DNA of 64,000 bases from assembly GCA_029876055.1 (NCBI GenBank), contig CM056876.1, forward strand, positions 4,712,001-4,776,000, written 5' to 3'. The stretch's first letter is position 1; the number at the start of each line of letters is the position of its first letter. The notes beneath the pieces were generated by a model that saw only the letters and a list, made by a program, of their open reading frames with translations, was not told the origin of the DNA and did not search any database. The position numbers were made by a program, and so were the translations under genes. The stretch comes from Madurella fahalii. Taxonomy: Eukaryota > Ascomycota > Sordariomycetes > Sordariales. Positions 45,758 through 57,074 of the stretch are shown here, one piece after another.

Positions 45758-47619
45758 CTAGACCACCTTCCCGTCATCCTTAGCCCTGCCCATGACGACG
45801 TCGTCATCAAACTCTTGACTCCCGCTCTGGTCGTCGTACGCCACTCTGAGGTCGTCAATCTCGTCTCCCACCTCCATCCACTTGTCGCTAGTTGCCGGGA
45901 TAGGCGAGATCTTGCATAGAGTCCAGTACAAACCCGCCGACACGATGAACCCACAGAAAAAGTTGAGGTTGTAAATGTAAGTGGCACCAATGGGAACTTG
46001 GGTGCCCACAGCGCCGGCAAACCCCACCACGTTGATCAGGATGCCACCGATGTACGCCGCGTACGCCCGCCAGTGGATGCCATACGTAAAGTAGTATGGC
46101 CCGGTCCTGCGTGCGTCATACAGCTCCTTCACCTCGAGATAACCCCGGCGGACAAAGTAGTAGTCCGAGATCATGACGCCTGCGATAGATGAGAGGAACA
46201 CGCTATAGGCCGATAGATATGTCGTGAACTGGTTGCTCGAGGTGAGGAGCGTGTACGGGCACATTGCCAGGCCGACAGCGGCACAAATGTAGCCACCGCG
46301 GCGGATGTTGAGCCAGCGCGGGAGCAGTGCCGTCATGTCGGTGCCGGCCGACACGGAGTTGGCGGCGATGTTGGTGCCGAGCTGGGCGAGCGAAAAGGCG
46401 GTAGCGATGACGAAGACGCCGAAGCGCTGGCCCGAGCCGCCATCGTCGATGAAGCGCTCCAGGAGGTCAAGCGGGTCCCAGATTGGCTCACCGCCGTAGA
46501 TGACCGACGAGGACGAAGAGACGATGATGCCGATGAACGAGGTAACGGCGAAGCCGATCGGGATGGTAAGCAGCTGTGACCAGAACGCGTCGCGAGGCTT
46601 GACGGCAAAACGCGCAAAGTCAGGGTCGTTGACGATGAGGGTCGCAAAGTTGGCTATAGAGCTCATGACGCCCTTGACGAACTCCCACGCGAGCTCCGAT
46701 CCCTCCTTGGTTGCTGGTTGCCTGACGATGGGGCCGACACCGCCGGCACGGACGACGGCCCAAATGAGGAAGGCAACACCAGCGACCGGCACAAAGTAGG
46801 CCTTGACTGTGAAGAGATGGCGGACCTTGTGGACAGGGAACCAGATGGCTGGTAATGAGCAGAGCCAGAAGATGAAGAACGAGGCGTAATCAGCTGTTGT
46901 CGTGCCAGAGCCTTCTGGGAAGGTGTCGGGGATGATGTCACGATGCTAGCGAGGATGTCAGAAAGGGGGTCGAAAAGCCGTCCCGGCTTAGTTTGCTCAC
47001 CCAACTGGTCCAGATGGCCCGGATCATGATATACACGCAGTGCCCTCCAATGTACGCCTGGACACCATACCAAACGCACGCTGTCACGAGGTTAGCCAAT
47101 GGTACCGATATGATGGCTCCTCTTCAGGGGTAGACTCCACGAACCCATCGCAGCTCGGTTGAAGACAGGCCACAAGCTTCCCCAGATGCCAAACGACGCC
47201 CTGCCAACGACGGGGAAACCAATGTGGTACGTCGCGCCGATTCGACCTGTCAGGCAGACGAAGCAGCCGGCGATGGCGTAGCCGAGCCAGACGCAAAGCC
47301 AGGACTGCCACCACGACAGACCGCCCACGATCATCGAGCCCGAGATCATCCAGGTATTGATGTTGAACGAGTCGGCGATCCAGAAGCCGACAAAGTTCCA
47401 GGGGCCCCATTGGCGACGCACGGGTTCGACCGGCTTCAGATCATGGTTCGTCAACTGATTCATGGCGGTGTGTCAGCTGCAACAAGCGAACTATGCGACG
47501 AACTGCCGGCCATGGCGGGCAAGAGTTCGCACCATCAACTGGGCGTTGGTCAACCCCGGCTCTGCCTCGACGGCCAACTTGTCGGCGAGGCGCCTTAGGG
47601 CGCTGGGCTTTTCCGCCAT
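45758..47619 (-). CDS. NCS1 nucleobase/allantoin permease
   Basis: Four exons, 47619-47533, 47454-47145, 47080-47001 and 46945-45758, give 554 residues, the usual size for fungal NCS1 transporters. Key stretches: EAEPGLTNAQLM, then HDLKPVEPVRRQWGPWNFVG, the TM1 signature WIADSFNINTWMI, GATYHIGFPVVGRASFGIWG, WLCSLPAIWFPVHKVRHLF, PGTAGTD-like SVSAGTDMTALLP, and DYYFVRRGYLEVKELYD near the end. About twelve membrane helices are expected. It would carry uracil, allantoin, uridine or a related compound with a cation across the plasma membrane; the substrate cannot be read. The first exon matters: starting at the later ATG (47463) would lose the conserved EAEPGLTNAQLM, which joins LTNHDLKP in frame across a 78-nt intron. 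Confidence 0.86.
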
Positions 47620-49408
47620 TACTCGGGTCGGGTTGAGCGAAGACAGGAGCTGATGCGAGTGGCTCCGGATTTACAAACTCTGAGTGCAGTCGGGCGGCCT
47701 GCTGCAGGATGACGCACAGCGCACGTGGAGGCGACTGAGTGCGGGGAGAGTAAGAGGGAAGCCGTTCGCGTTAGAGTCGGTGTCCAAAGATTCTGAGGAA
47801 TAGATCGCTGGGTGGAACTAGCGACTGTTCGACCCGGAAGATCCGAAGTAGCGTCTTAATCAAGGTCTAGAACGCCGCTGATTGATTTATCTGGGCCCCA
47901 GAAGGAGAGAATTGCCGCTCTCATTCCATGATCCGGGTCTCGTCCGATATTTATCGAGGCGCTTATCACTTCCCATCCGAGCGGAAGGAGTCCCCGTCGG
48001 TTAGCGGCACCGACGGTTCCCCCACGCTGTGCCCGGGGTGCCAGGACCATTCCTTGGAACAATCGGGGCGGTCATCTTGGGGAAGCCATGCACAGGAGTC
48101 GAGATGGCTGGTCGACATGTATAACAGTAACAAGGCGGGTAGCTGGGCTGGGGAAAGTTGGAAGCTGGTGGGACTGGGCAGGATCTTGGCGGATCCTAGA
48201 AGGCCTGTGTTATCAAGGGGAGATGGCCTTGGCTGGCGATGCCGTTCGGCTGTCCATTGGCCGACCCGGAAATCTGTACCATCTTATCTCCAGATGGAAC
48301 AGGCCCGATAAGGCGGGGATAAGGTTGATGAAGGTGGGATATGTGCGAGTCAACTCTTGGCGGTCCCGCAGCGGCCCCAAAACGTTACTCAATGACATCG
48401 AGTCAAGGTATTAGTTGGTGGCAACTCCAAGTCAAGTTCTCTTCGGACGGTCATGCAAGCCGAAAGATTCGGCTTATTCGTACATAATGTAGGCTGCATC
48501 CACCAAGTTCCGTCCTGATACTGCGCTTAGTTTGATGTTCCAAGCATCGAAGCCGCCAGATGTCGTTGGAGGTGCCGCAACCTCGTGGCGCACATTGGCG
48601 CGGTCGGCGAGGCACGGCGCATGGTCGGTGGCGCAACCTTTAATTCCACAGCACAGAACGTAAATGCTGCAGATTACGCTGGTGGCGGTCAAATGTCCCT
48701 TGATATTCCAACGTTTGGGTCTTTATCTCATCTTCTGCTCGTCCGTGCCATTGCTCTTGTTCCCTGGCATAGAGTCGCACCAATCCCAACAATATGAACG
48801 CCGCATTTGCATTCATCGAAGCATAAATTATATCGGCTAGCAACCGCATTGTATATACTCTCTAGCTGTGGTATTCTCTGTTTGGCACGGGCATATATGC
48901 TTCTAAAGTCCTTTGTTGGCTTCCACCCACTGAGCAATCCAAGATCTCGCCCCTCATTACTATCCGTCGATCCAGGGGATACTCTCCACATCTCCGCTCT
49001 CAGCCTTCATTCAAACAGGGTCGACTTGCATGATATAACTCCGCTCTATAATTCTCTATTTTGGCTCACTTCCAAACTGACGCAATCGCAATCGTGATCA
49101 ATCCCTGAATGTCCCAGCCGTCAAATAGCTCTACCGCACTCTGTGTGGGCGGTTAGGAACTTCCCATCAGATGGAGAACAACTAAGTTCAAGCTAGATGC
49201 TAGGGAACTAGACGGTTTGTTCGCAGTTACTCCAAACCGATAACCCTAACCCTGTACAGGCACCGATTGTTCTCCCACCCAATCATCTGGTGGGGCAAAG
49301 CGGCAGAATCGCTCTCCGCCAAAAATTTCGGGATCAAGCACTCGGCTCCGTCGACCTTTGGCGGCACTTTCAGCTCACACTCGAGCAAGGTTCAGCAGAT
49401 CCGACAAA
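47620..49408. other. Long intergenic region
   Basis: 1.8 kb between two divergent genes. Open frames up to about 127 codons (for example 47928-48311) show no domain or splice logic, and I do not support them. No RNA gene was recognised. Confidence 0.45.
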
Positions 49409-51972
49409 ATGGCAGCTGGCGGCGCGAAGGGCGGGCTCGCCCAACGCAATAAGCCGACGCCGAAGAAATCAGAAGCGAAATCGCTCAAGAGGAAGAGGGA
49501 GCAAGAAGACCTGGGGAAGCTACGCGAGGCCGTCAATCAGCTGGTAAGTGCGAGGATTGGCATTTCTCGCCTGTTCTACTCACCCACTGGTTGTCATTCC
49601 GTGCTCTAACGAAATCTTACCAGGACCCCAAGTCGCCTGACATCAAAAAATTCACCGATCTACCGCTCTGTGAAGCCACCGCTTCCGGTCTGCGTGCGTC
49701 CCACTTCGAAGTCCTGACCGATGTCCAGCGAGCTGCGATACCCTTGGCCCTTAAGGGTAATGACATCCTCGGCGCCGCCAAGACGGGCAGCGGCAAGACG
49801 CTCGCCTTCCTCGTCCCTGTCCTCGAGAAGCTCTACCAGGCCCAATGGACCGAGTACGACGGGCTCGGCGCCCTCATCATCAGTCCTACCCGTGAGCTAG
49901 CGGTCCAGATTTTCGAGGTGCTACGGAAAATTGGTCGGAACCATTACTTTTCGGCCGGTCTAGTCATTGGTGGCAAGAGTCTGAAAGAGGAGGCCGAGAG
50001 GTTAGGGCGCATGAACATTCTCGTGTGCACGCCGGGGCGGATGTTGCAGCATCTTGACCAGACAGCGGGCTTCGACGTGAACAATCTGCAGATTCTGGTG
50101 CTGGACGAAGCTGATCGGATCATGGACATGGGCTTCCAGTCAGCTGTCGATGCGCTGGTCGACCATCTCCCAAAGACCAGGCAGACCCTACTCTTCTCCG
50201 CCACGCAGAGCAAGAGGGTCTCGGATCTAGCGCGGCTAAGCCTGAAGGATCCTGAGTACGTGTCGGTACATGAAGCCGCGGCGAGCGCGACCCCTGCCAC
50301 TCTACAGCAATCCTACATAATCACGCCCCTGGCAGAGAAGCTCGACACGCTCTGGGGATTCCTACGAACTAATCTCAAGAGCAAGATCATCGTCTTCCTT
50401 TCGTCTGGCAAACAGGTTCGATTTGTGTACGAGAGCTTCAAGCGGATGCAGCCCGGCATTCCCTTACTTCACCTCCACGGGCGGCAGAAGCAGGTGGCGC
50501 GCATGGAGATTACATCGCGGTTTACCTCTGCGAAGTTCTCCTGCCTGTTTGCTACGGATGTCGTCGCCAGAGGTGTTGATTTCCCGGCTGTTGATTGGGT
50601 TATTCAGGTCGATTGCCCCGAGGACGCCGACACGTATATTCACCGCGTGGGAAGGACAGCTCGGTACGAAAGCAAAGGCCGGGCTGTCCTCTTCCTCGAA
50701 CCCAGTGAGGAGAAAGGATTCCTAAAGAGGCTCGAGCAGAAGAAAGTCCCCATACAAAAGGTCAATGTTCGGGAAAAGAAGAAGAAAAGCATCAAGAACG
50801 AGCTCCAAAGCCAATGTTTCCAGTCTCCCGACCTGAAATACCTGGGCCAAAAAGCCTTCATCTCCTACACCCGTTCCATCTACCTCCAAAAAGACAAGGA
50901 GGTCTTCAAGTTCAACGACCTCGACCTGGACGGCTACGCAGAGTCCCTCGGCCTCCTAGGCACCCCGCAGATCAAATTCCAAAAGGGTGAAGACGTCAAG
51001 AGGCTGAAGAATGCCTCGCGCGCCGCCATGTCGAGCGGTTCCGACACCGACTCGGACGGCGAGCCCGGAAAACGCAAGAAGGACCAGGTCCGCACCAAAT
51101 ACCAGAAGATGGCGGAACGCCAAAACCAGGACGTCCTCTCGTCCCACTACCGCAAGCTCCTCGGCGAGGATCAGAACCAGGCCGAAGGCGACGATGACGG
51201 TGACGACGACGGAGACTTCCTCTCGGTAAAGCGCGTCCTCGACGGCGACGCCCAGCTCGACGACGCCGCCGCCGGCGGGGGCAACAAATCCGCGGCCTCC
51301 GCCCCCGCGGCCGAACAGCCCAAGGTCATCAAGCTCGGCAAGTCGGAGCTGGTCATCGACTCGCACCGGCGCGAGAAGCTCCTCAAGTCCAAGAAGAAGC
51401 TGCTCAAGTACATGGACCGGGGCAGCAAGCTCGTGTTCGACGACGAGGGCAACGCCCACCCCATCTACGAGCTGCAGGGCGAGGACGACTTCCAGAGGGA
51501 GGGCCCCGCCGAGACGCTCCGGCGGCGCTTCGTCGAGTCGGAGACGGTCAAGGTCCGCGAGGCCGACGTCGAGGACAAGCAGCTCGCCAAGCGGCGCCGC
51601 AAGGAGAAGCGCGAGCGCCAGAAGGCCAGGGAGCGCGGCGAGGAGGCCGAGGCCAAGGGCCTGCCCGGCCTGCCCCGCCTCGAGGCCGCGGACGCGGAGC
51701 AGGAAGAGGACCCGCTCGCGCTGCTCCGGTCGTTGCCGATTGCGGGAGAGTATAATCGCGACGAGAGTGACGGTGAGGAGGCGCGGGAGGAAGAGAGGGA
51801 GCCGCCGAGGAAGAAGGCGAAGAAGTGGTTCCAGGACGATTCGGAGGAGGAGGAGGAGAGTCAGAAGAAGAGTAGGAAGAAGAAGGGTGGGAAGAAGGTT
51901 ATTGAGATGGATCATGAACCGGATAACCTGCAGGATCTGGAGGCTTTGGCGGCCGGCTTGTTGGAGGATTGA
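49409..51972 (+). CDS. DBP4: ATP-dependent RNA helicase Dbp4/Hca4
   Basis: Exons 49409-49543 and 49624-51972 (80-nt GT-AG intron) give 827 residues. The DEAD-box core is complete: Q motif region FTDLPLCEATASGLRASHF, motif I AAKTGSGKT, Ia PTRELA, Ib TPGRML, II LDEADRIMDMGF, III SAT, V ATDVVARGVDFPAVD and VI HRVGRTAR. DEADRIMDMGF and the long charged C-terminal tail (runs of Lys/Arg and Glu from about residue 480 on) identify the Dbp4 group (human DDX10). It acts in the nucleolus in early 18S rRNA processing, releasing U14 snoRNA from pre-rRNA. It is convergent with the SUN gene. Confidence 0.93.
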
Positions 51973-52385
51973 GTTGTTAACGCCAGCTAGCTGGATTGGA
52001 ATGATACCTTGTTTTTAAGACGGCATGTTTTGAGTATTCATCAGACCCATACCGGGCCATGACAGTTCTGAACTGGTGGCGGTCAACGGAGTGACGGCAG
52101 GCAAGCAGCGGCTTTGGGATGTGCTCCTCTTCATTGCCTGTGTTTCTCGACTACCTAACATGAATTCCCGTGTAAAACAAGAAAGAGAAGATCCCACTCC
52201 ACCGAGAAGTGAAAAAACCTTCAGCCATCAACATGCAACTCTAAAATGAACCAAACGGGTATCCGCCCCTCGCAAAAACGCCAGTTCACGCCCACCATCA
52301 CAAGAGCGAACGCTCCAAAAGGGAGATTCCCCTATCCCGCTACCAGTCTTGATTCCCTACTCCAACCCTCTGCTTTTAAGGGGTC
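51973..52385. other. Convergent 3' intergenic region
   Basis: The 3' ends of the helicase and SUN genes face each other here. No distinct terminator element can be named. Confidence 0.5.
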
Positions 52386-55238
52386 TTAACTCTCCGTCTC
52401 GCCTTCCGAATCCGCCGCATTCCCGTACATCCGTATCCTATAAAAGCAGGTATGGTCCTCTGCTCCGTAATTGGTAATAGCCCTCACGGCCACCAGATCC
52501 GTCGCTGCGTCCATCTTCAGCAGCTCGTCCGACAGCTTGTGAATGTAGATCCCCGCGTCCTGGTCCTTGTACTTGTACCGGAACGCGCCAATCTTCGCCA
52601 ATCCCTGCGCCACCCACCGGTGCCCGGGCTCGATCTCAGGGAATTTGGCCGCCATCCAGTCGAGCACCCTCTCCCGGCGGGCGGGCTCATCAAAGGCGGC
52701 CCAGACTTCAATGTCCTTCGGCCTAGCCAGCGGGTCGTTTGTGGCGGCCGGGTCGATGTGCTCGAGGACGATGTACTGCGGGATGACGACCCGTGCGAGC
52801 CGGACGGCCACGTCGGCGGGGATGGTGGAACCGTTCGCGGCGCGGATGCCCGCGCACCAACAATGGCCCGCGTCGACCCAGGGGGTGAGAGCGTGGATCC
52901 TCTCGTGCTGGAATTGAGGCATGTTGCGCATCGATTTGAGCCACTTCTTAGAGCCGATCGGCGGCTTGTTGATGATTTGGTAGGTAGGGGAGGTGAGCGA
53001 GAGGTCGATGGCGGCGCCGTTGCCCGGGCCGAAGTGGTTGACTTGCCGGCCGAGGGCGGCGACGATGCTGGCTGCGCCGGTTTTGGAGGCGATCTTGAGT
53101 TGGAGTTCGCCGATGGCTTTGTTAACGGTCCTCTGCACGAGAGACGTGATTTCCTTTTTGGCCATGCCCGTTGCAGATGCAGCCTCTTTGACTTGGCGAA
53201 TCAGTTTCTCAATCTCCAGCCGGTGACTCTCCATCTCCTTGTCAAATTGCTTCTGGCTCTTCGCCAAGTGCTCGTTCAGCTCGCGCATGAATTCCTCTCT
53301 CGTGACGACGACTTCGTCGTCTGTTTTGGCAGATGACCGGCCTTTGTCCTGGTGTTTTCCTTGCGCTCGGCCGAGAATGTCGGCCACTTTGCGCTCGTTG
53401 TTCTGCACCCACTTCTCCCAGGCCTGCGGAGCCAATCTCTTGATCATGTCCTCCACATCCGAGGCGGATAGGGTCTTGCCAGTTAGACCGACGCTCTTTA
53501 ACCGGTTCTGTAGAGCGTTCCAGTGCTTCTCCGAGATACGGTTCTTGTCATCCACGGTGAGGATAGACTGGTCTCGATGCAGTCGATCTCTGAGGGCGAG
53601 CCAGAACTCATCAGAAACGGCAATCTTGCCAGTCCGCTTGTCTTTTTGCACAGAGACAACCTTAGGAATGATGTCCCTGAGATTGTCAAGTGCGGCCTCG
53701 GTTGATGTCGTCCTCTGGTCGAGGTAGCTCTTAAGGTCGTTATATTGATCGCTCGTGAGGACGCCTAGGGGGTGCAGAAGTGGTGAAGGGAAAAACTGCC
53801 CCACGTTGCTAGTCCAGTCTCGCCACCCATACCAGTTAAGGCTCAAGACAGGGGATTCGAACACGTCTGGCCGCGCCAAGATGTGGGCGAAGCGTATCAG
53901 GTGAAGCATGAGGAAGCCGCCAGCCAGAATCTTGAGGACAGACCAAGGGTTCAGCAAGCGCACGAGGCTGTCCCGATAGGAGCGATCGTCAATGTATACT
54001 TCGGTGGGTGTCTCTTCGACCTCGGTGGGCGTCTCCCGGACAAGTCTGCTTCCATAGCCAAGGTCGAGGTGTTTTGCTCTTGGCAGAGGCTTGAGGCGAC
54101 CGCTGAGTTGCGGGCTCAAAGCCGACGTGACAGCGAGACCGGCTCGGCTCTTATGCCGCGGCCGGTCCTTGTCCACATGGCCCGGCTTTTCCTTTTCAAC
54201 GGGTTCTGGCTGCTGCCGTTGTTGTTTGGGAGACGGCGGAAGTTCTTCCGGATGCGGTGGGATTTTCGTCGGACGTCTTGGACTCTTTCGTAACACGCTG
54301 GGGGGCGGAGTTTGCTCGGATGGTGCGGCCATTGGCGCTTCCGCCGTAGACTTGAATGGCGGTGGCTGTGGTCGAGGTTGTCCTAGCTGGCGCATCTCCT
54401 CGAGCGGGGGCCGGGTTGGAGTCTGGATGGTGGCATCAACGAATACGCCACCCTCCTCGACATAACTGCGCGCAGACGCCGGCCGATCGCCAACACCGTT
54501 TGGTAACGTGGCACTGGCCGGCGTGAGCATGCTCATAGCCGGAGGTCGAGGCACCGGTTGATGTGGGGGAGGGGGCATTGCTGCTCTTGTGGCTTCGTCT
54601 CGCGCTGCTTGCTCCGCAAGGCGTTGTTTCTCCTGTGCGGCAGCCTCGGCAGCCGCCTGAGCTTCAGCTAGCTTCTGCTCCCTGCGAATTCGGGCTTCCT
54701 CGGACCTCTCCCGCCTCAACCGAGCATCTCGTTCCTTCCTTTCCTTCTCCGCCCGCGCTTCAGCCTCATCATCATCATCACGGGCCCTCTTCCGCGCCGT
54801 CGTCCCGAGTGACCTTGCAACAGGGGCCTCGGGCAGATCTTCACCGCTTGTTGCCCCCTCGGGTTCCGGCAGCTCCTCTTCAATGGTGGGGTGTATCGTT
54901 GGCGGCTCCGGAGACGCAGTCGAGCCCCTCGAACCCGCCCTCGCCGCCCGTGCAGCCCTCGTCTGCTCTTTGGTCCGCCGGCGGGCTTCTGCTGCCAAGT
55001 TGTCCTTGGTAACCTTGGTAAAGATCTCGGCTGCAGCTTTCGTGACACCACCGCCTCCACCAACCGCACCACGGTCAGGAAGTTGACTTAGCGGCGAGCC
55101 GTAGGAGGTGCTGTACTTGGCCGGGAGCGGCGTTGCCCTGTGAGCGCCACCCCGAGCAGAGCCAGGCGTCGATGCCCTTGTCACGGGCGCGGGCGATGGG
55201 CTCGCGGTTGCCCGGCGCGCGCTACGCCTGGGAGCCAT
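52386..55238 (-). CDS. SUN-domain nuclear envelope protein
   Basis: A single exon. From the favoured start at 55238 (MAPRRSARRATAS) it has 950 residues; starts at 55355 or 55727 remain possible. The N-terminal 400 residues are basic and low-complexity with an Arg/Glu/Ala-rich coiled coil (EKERKERDARLRRERSEEAR); one membrane segment follows (ILAGGFLMLHLIRFAHIL, about residues 415-440), then a luminal coiled coil and a C-terminal SUN domain from about residue 710 (GAASIVAALGRQVNHFGPGN; HCWCAG; VRLARVVIPQYIVLEHIDPA; DIEVWAAFDE). It would span the inner nuclear membrane and form LINC complexes with KASH proteins, tethering chromatin or the spindle pole body. Confidence 0.88.
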   Translation of the reverse strand: MAPRRSARRATASPSPAPVTRASTPGSARGGAHRATPLPAKYSTSYGSPLSQLPDRGAVGGGGGVTKAAAEIFTKVTKDNLAAEARRRTKEQTRAARAARAGSRGSTASPEPPTIHPTIEEELPEPEGATSGEDLPEAPVARSLGTTARKRARDDDDEAEARAEKERKERDARLRRERSEEARIRREQKLAEAQAAAEAAAQEKQRLAEQAARDEATRAAMPPPPHQPVPRPPAMSMLTPASATLPNGVGDRPASARSYVEEGGVFVDATIQTPTRPPLEEMRQLGQPRPQPPPFKSTAEAPMAAPSEQTPPPSVLRKSPRRPTKIPPHPEELPPSPKQQRQQPEPVEKEKPGHVDKDRPRHKSRAGLAVTSALSPQLSGRLKPLPRAKHLDLGYGSRLVRETPTEVEETPTEVYIDDRSYRDSLVRLLNPWSVLKILAGGFLMLHLIRFAHILARPDVFESPVLSLNWYGWRDWTSNVGQFFPSPLLHPLGVLTSDQYNDLKSYLDQRTTSTEAALDNLRDIIPKVVSVQKDKRTGKIAVSDEFWLALRDRLHRDQSILTVDDKNRISEKHWNALQNRLKSVGLTGKTLSASDVEDMIKRLAPQAWEKWVQNNERKVADILGRAQGKHQDKGRSSAKTDDEVVVTREEFMRELNEHLAKSQKQFDKEMESHRLEIEKLIRQVKEAASATGMAKKEITSLVQRTVNKAIGELQLKIASKTGAASIVAALGRQVNHFGPGNGAAIDLSLTSPTYQIINKPPIGSKKWLKSMRNMPQFQHERIHALTPWVDAGHCWCAGIRAANGSTIPADVAVRLARVVIPQYIVLEHIDPAATNDPLARPKDIEVWAAFDEPARRERVLDWMAAKFPEIEPGHRWVAQGLAKIGAFRYKYKDQDAGIYIHKLSDELLKMDAATDLVAVRAITNYGAEDHTCFYRIRMYGNAADSEGETES

Positions 55239-57074
55239 GACGGCTCTTAAGAGGGCTGCGTTTAAAACCTGGGAGTCGCCCGATTCTTGCGATGCAGTTG
55301 TGTGGCCCTGCGAATCCGCGGTCAAGGCCGGTGGACTGTCAATTATGTCAGCCATGGCTGCAAGTTGTGAGTACATCCCGGAGCCGGCGCTTAGCGATGA
55401 CTGAAAGCGACCGGCAACAGATGCGGCGAGGTTGTGAAGTGTGTGAGGAAAAGAGGAGAGATCCGGCGTGAAGGATTGCAGCGGCGATGAGAAAAATATG
55501 CAAGATGGGGAAAGGGAAGGCGAAGAGAGGATTGGGTGAAAACTCGCAGAACCCGATGATGCATGTGCCGTACCTTGCGTGACAGCGTGGCCGGCGCCGT
55601 CAATTGATGATTCAGTTCCAGAAGCCCAACACGACACGTCACTGCACCAGTGATGCGGCCCCCAGACGCCCGAACAAATACAGTGCGATTGGCTCCCAAT
55701 ATGTTTCGAGGCGCAGGAGCAGCTCAAGCACGAAGATCCGGCGGTGATGGCGCTCGATCTTTAGGTTGCTATTCGATGGCCAGTTTCATGTTGAGCGGGA
55801 TTGGACGAAAGAGTAGCGGGAGGTTGGGGGCGCGCAGCAACTATAATGAGAGACGCCAGAAGGGCCATGCGCTACAAGCCTGCATCGCAAGCGGAAATAA
55901 AGCTCTTGTATCGTGACCGAAAACGGTTTCTTCCTTGGGGTGTAGATCACTCGAGTCTTTCAAGACGACGCCTCTCTTTGTCCCATGCTTGCTGCGTGTC
56001 GGAATGCGCCTGTGGATTAGCGCGTTTTCCGACGGCCGGCTTTGGGCTGGGAGGTGAGGCCCGTGCCGCAGCCTGCCCCCGGCACCTTTGGGCTGGCCAT
56101 AGGAGGCTGGGGACTGATGAAGCGGGGCGGTCGTTGGCGCGACTGACTCAGCAGCGCCAGTATGCTTTTAAACAGCGTATGCATTTACCGGCCAATATTC
56201 CCCTCCCCGCCCAGACGGGGCGACCCGGCAGTCAGGGTTCTCGAGGTTGCGACGGCTCGGTGATCGCCTGCCATGTTTAGTCGATCTGCATGTCCTACGA
56301 CCGACGTTTCCGCCGCTGCTTCTTCCGTGGACATGTTCGACTCGATCTTTCACCTTTGAACCACAGTGTGTGCCCAGACATCTTTGGCCATGCTCGAGGT
56401 GTCGTCGCCAGTTGGCGGGTTGCTCTCTTCTCGCTGCAGCCATAGGATCCTTCCTGTTGGACACGGGGTAAACCTTTTCTTTATATACCTCTCATATTTC
56501 GCAGGACCTATGGGCCCCGGGACCGGTCTGTTTCGTATCTGTAGATCTGCCTCTGCTCCACCACTCTTCCAAGGAAGCAATGCGAGGCGTGTACCTGACA
56601 GCAATTTACCAAACAACCTATCGCCGCGCGACTCTGCGATTGTGTCTTGCTCGCATCAGCTACCTATCCCTACACACTCTAGTAATAGGGTCCTTCCAAA
56701 CATTTCCGCCCTCAACAACGATGCGCCGGAGTTCGGCGATGCCCAGGGGGCCCTTGTCAGAGAGTCATCGTGGCCGCCAGTGCCCCCCAACATCCCCGTC
56801 TCCGGCGAACAGGGCGAGGACGGCTTGCAGGTGGGTCTGTGTTTAAGTTTCTAGGCGTCTCAAACCAGGGACGGGGAGCCCCACGGCAAACTGCGGGCTA
56901 GCGAGATTCGATTTGCGACATGTTTTGCCCGGTCGTAATCATAGCACGTTCTCATTTAAAGGCTGCGAGTAATCCTCTGCAGGTTGCATTCTTTGCCCCG
57001 TCACCTTAATTTTTTTCCTCGCCCGCACACGAATTCTACCAGTTACCTTCGACACCCAGGAAGCCGCCGAAAAG
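55239..57074. other. Intergenic, SUN and epimerase upstream regions
   Basis: 1.8 kb between two divergent starts. The SUN frame stays open upstream to 55727, which may be 5' leader. A 162-codon frame at 56366-56854 has no recognisable domain. Nothing else is supported. Confidence 0.45.

Noticed and set aside
48000..48850. Several 60-130 codon frames upstream of Dbp4
   Set aside because: They overlap each other on both strands, lack domains and show no splice-site logic.
50956..51915. Open 319-codon minus-strand frame
   Set aside because: It is the antisense shadow of the charged C-terminal tail of Dbp4, whose plus-strand motifs are unambiguous.
52452..53336. Open 294-codon plus-strand frame
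   Set aside because: Antisense to the SUN domain, where the minus-strand protein is clearly real.
55239..55727. Longer N terminus of the SUN protein
   Set aside because: The extra residues are cysteine- and serine-rich with no conserved features; MAPRRSARR is the more natural start. Kept only as an alternative.
56366..56854. 162-codon plus-strand frame before the epimerase
   Set aside because: Low-complexity translation without a family match; it lies in the shared upstream region of two genes.
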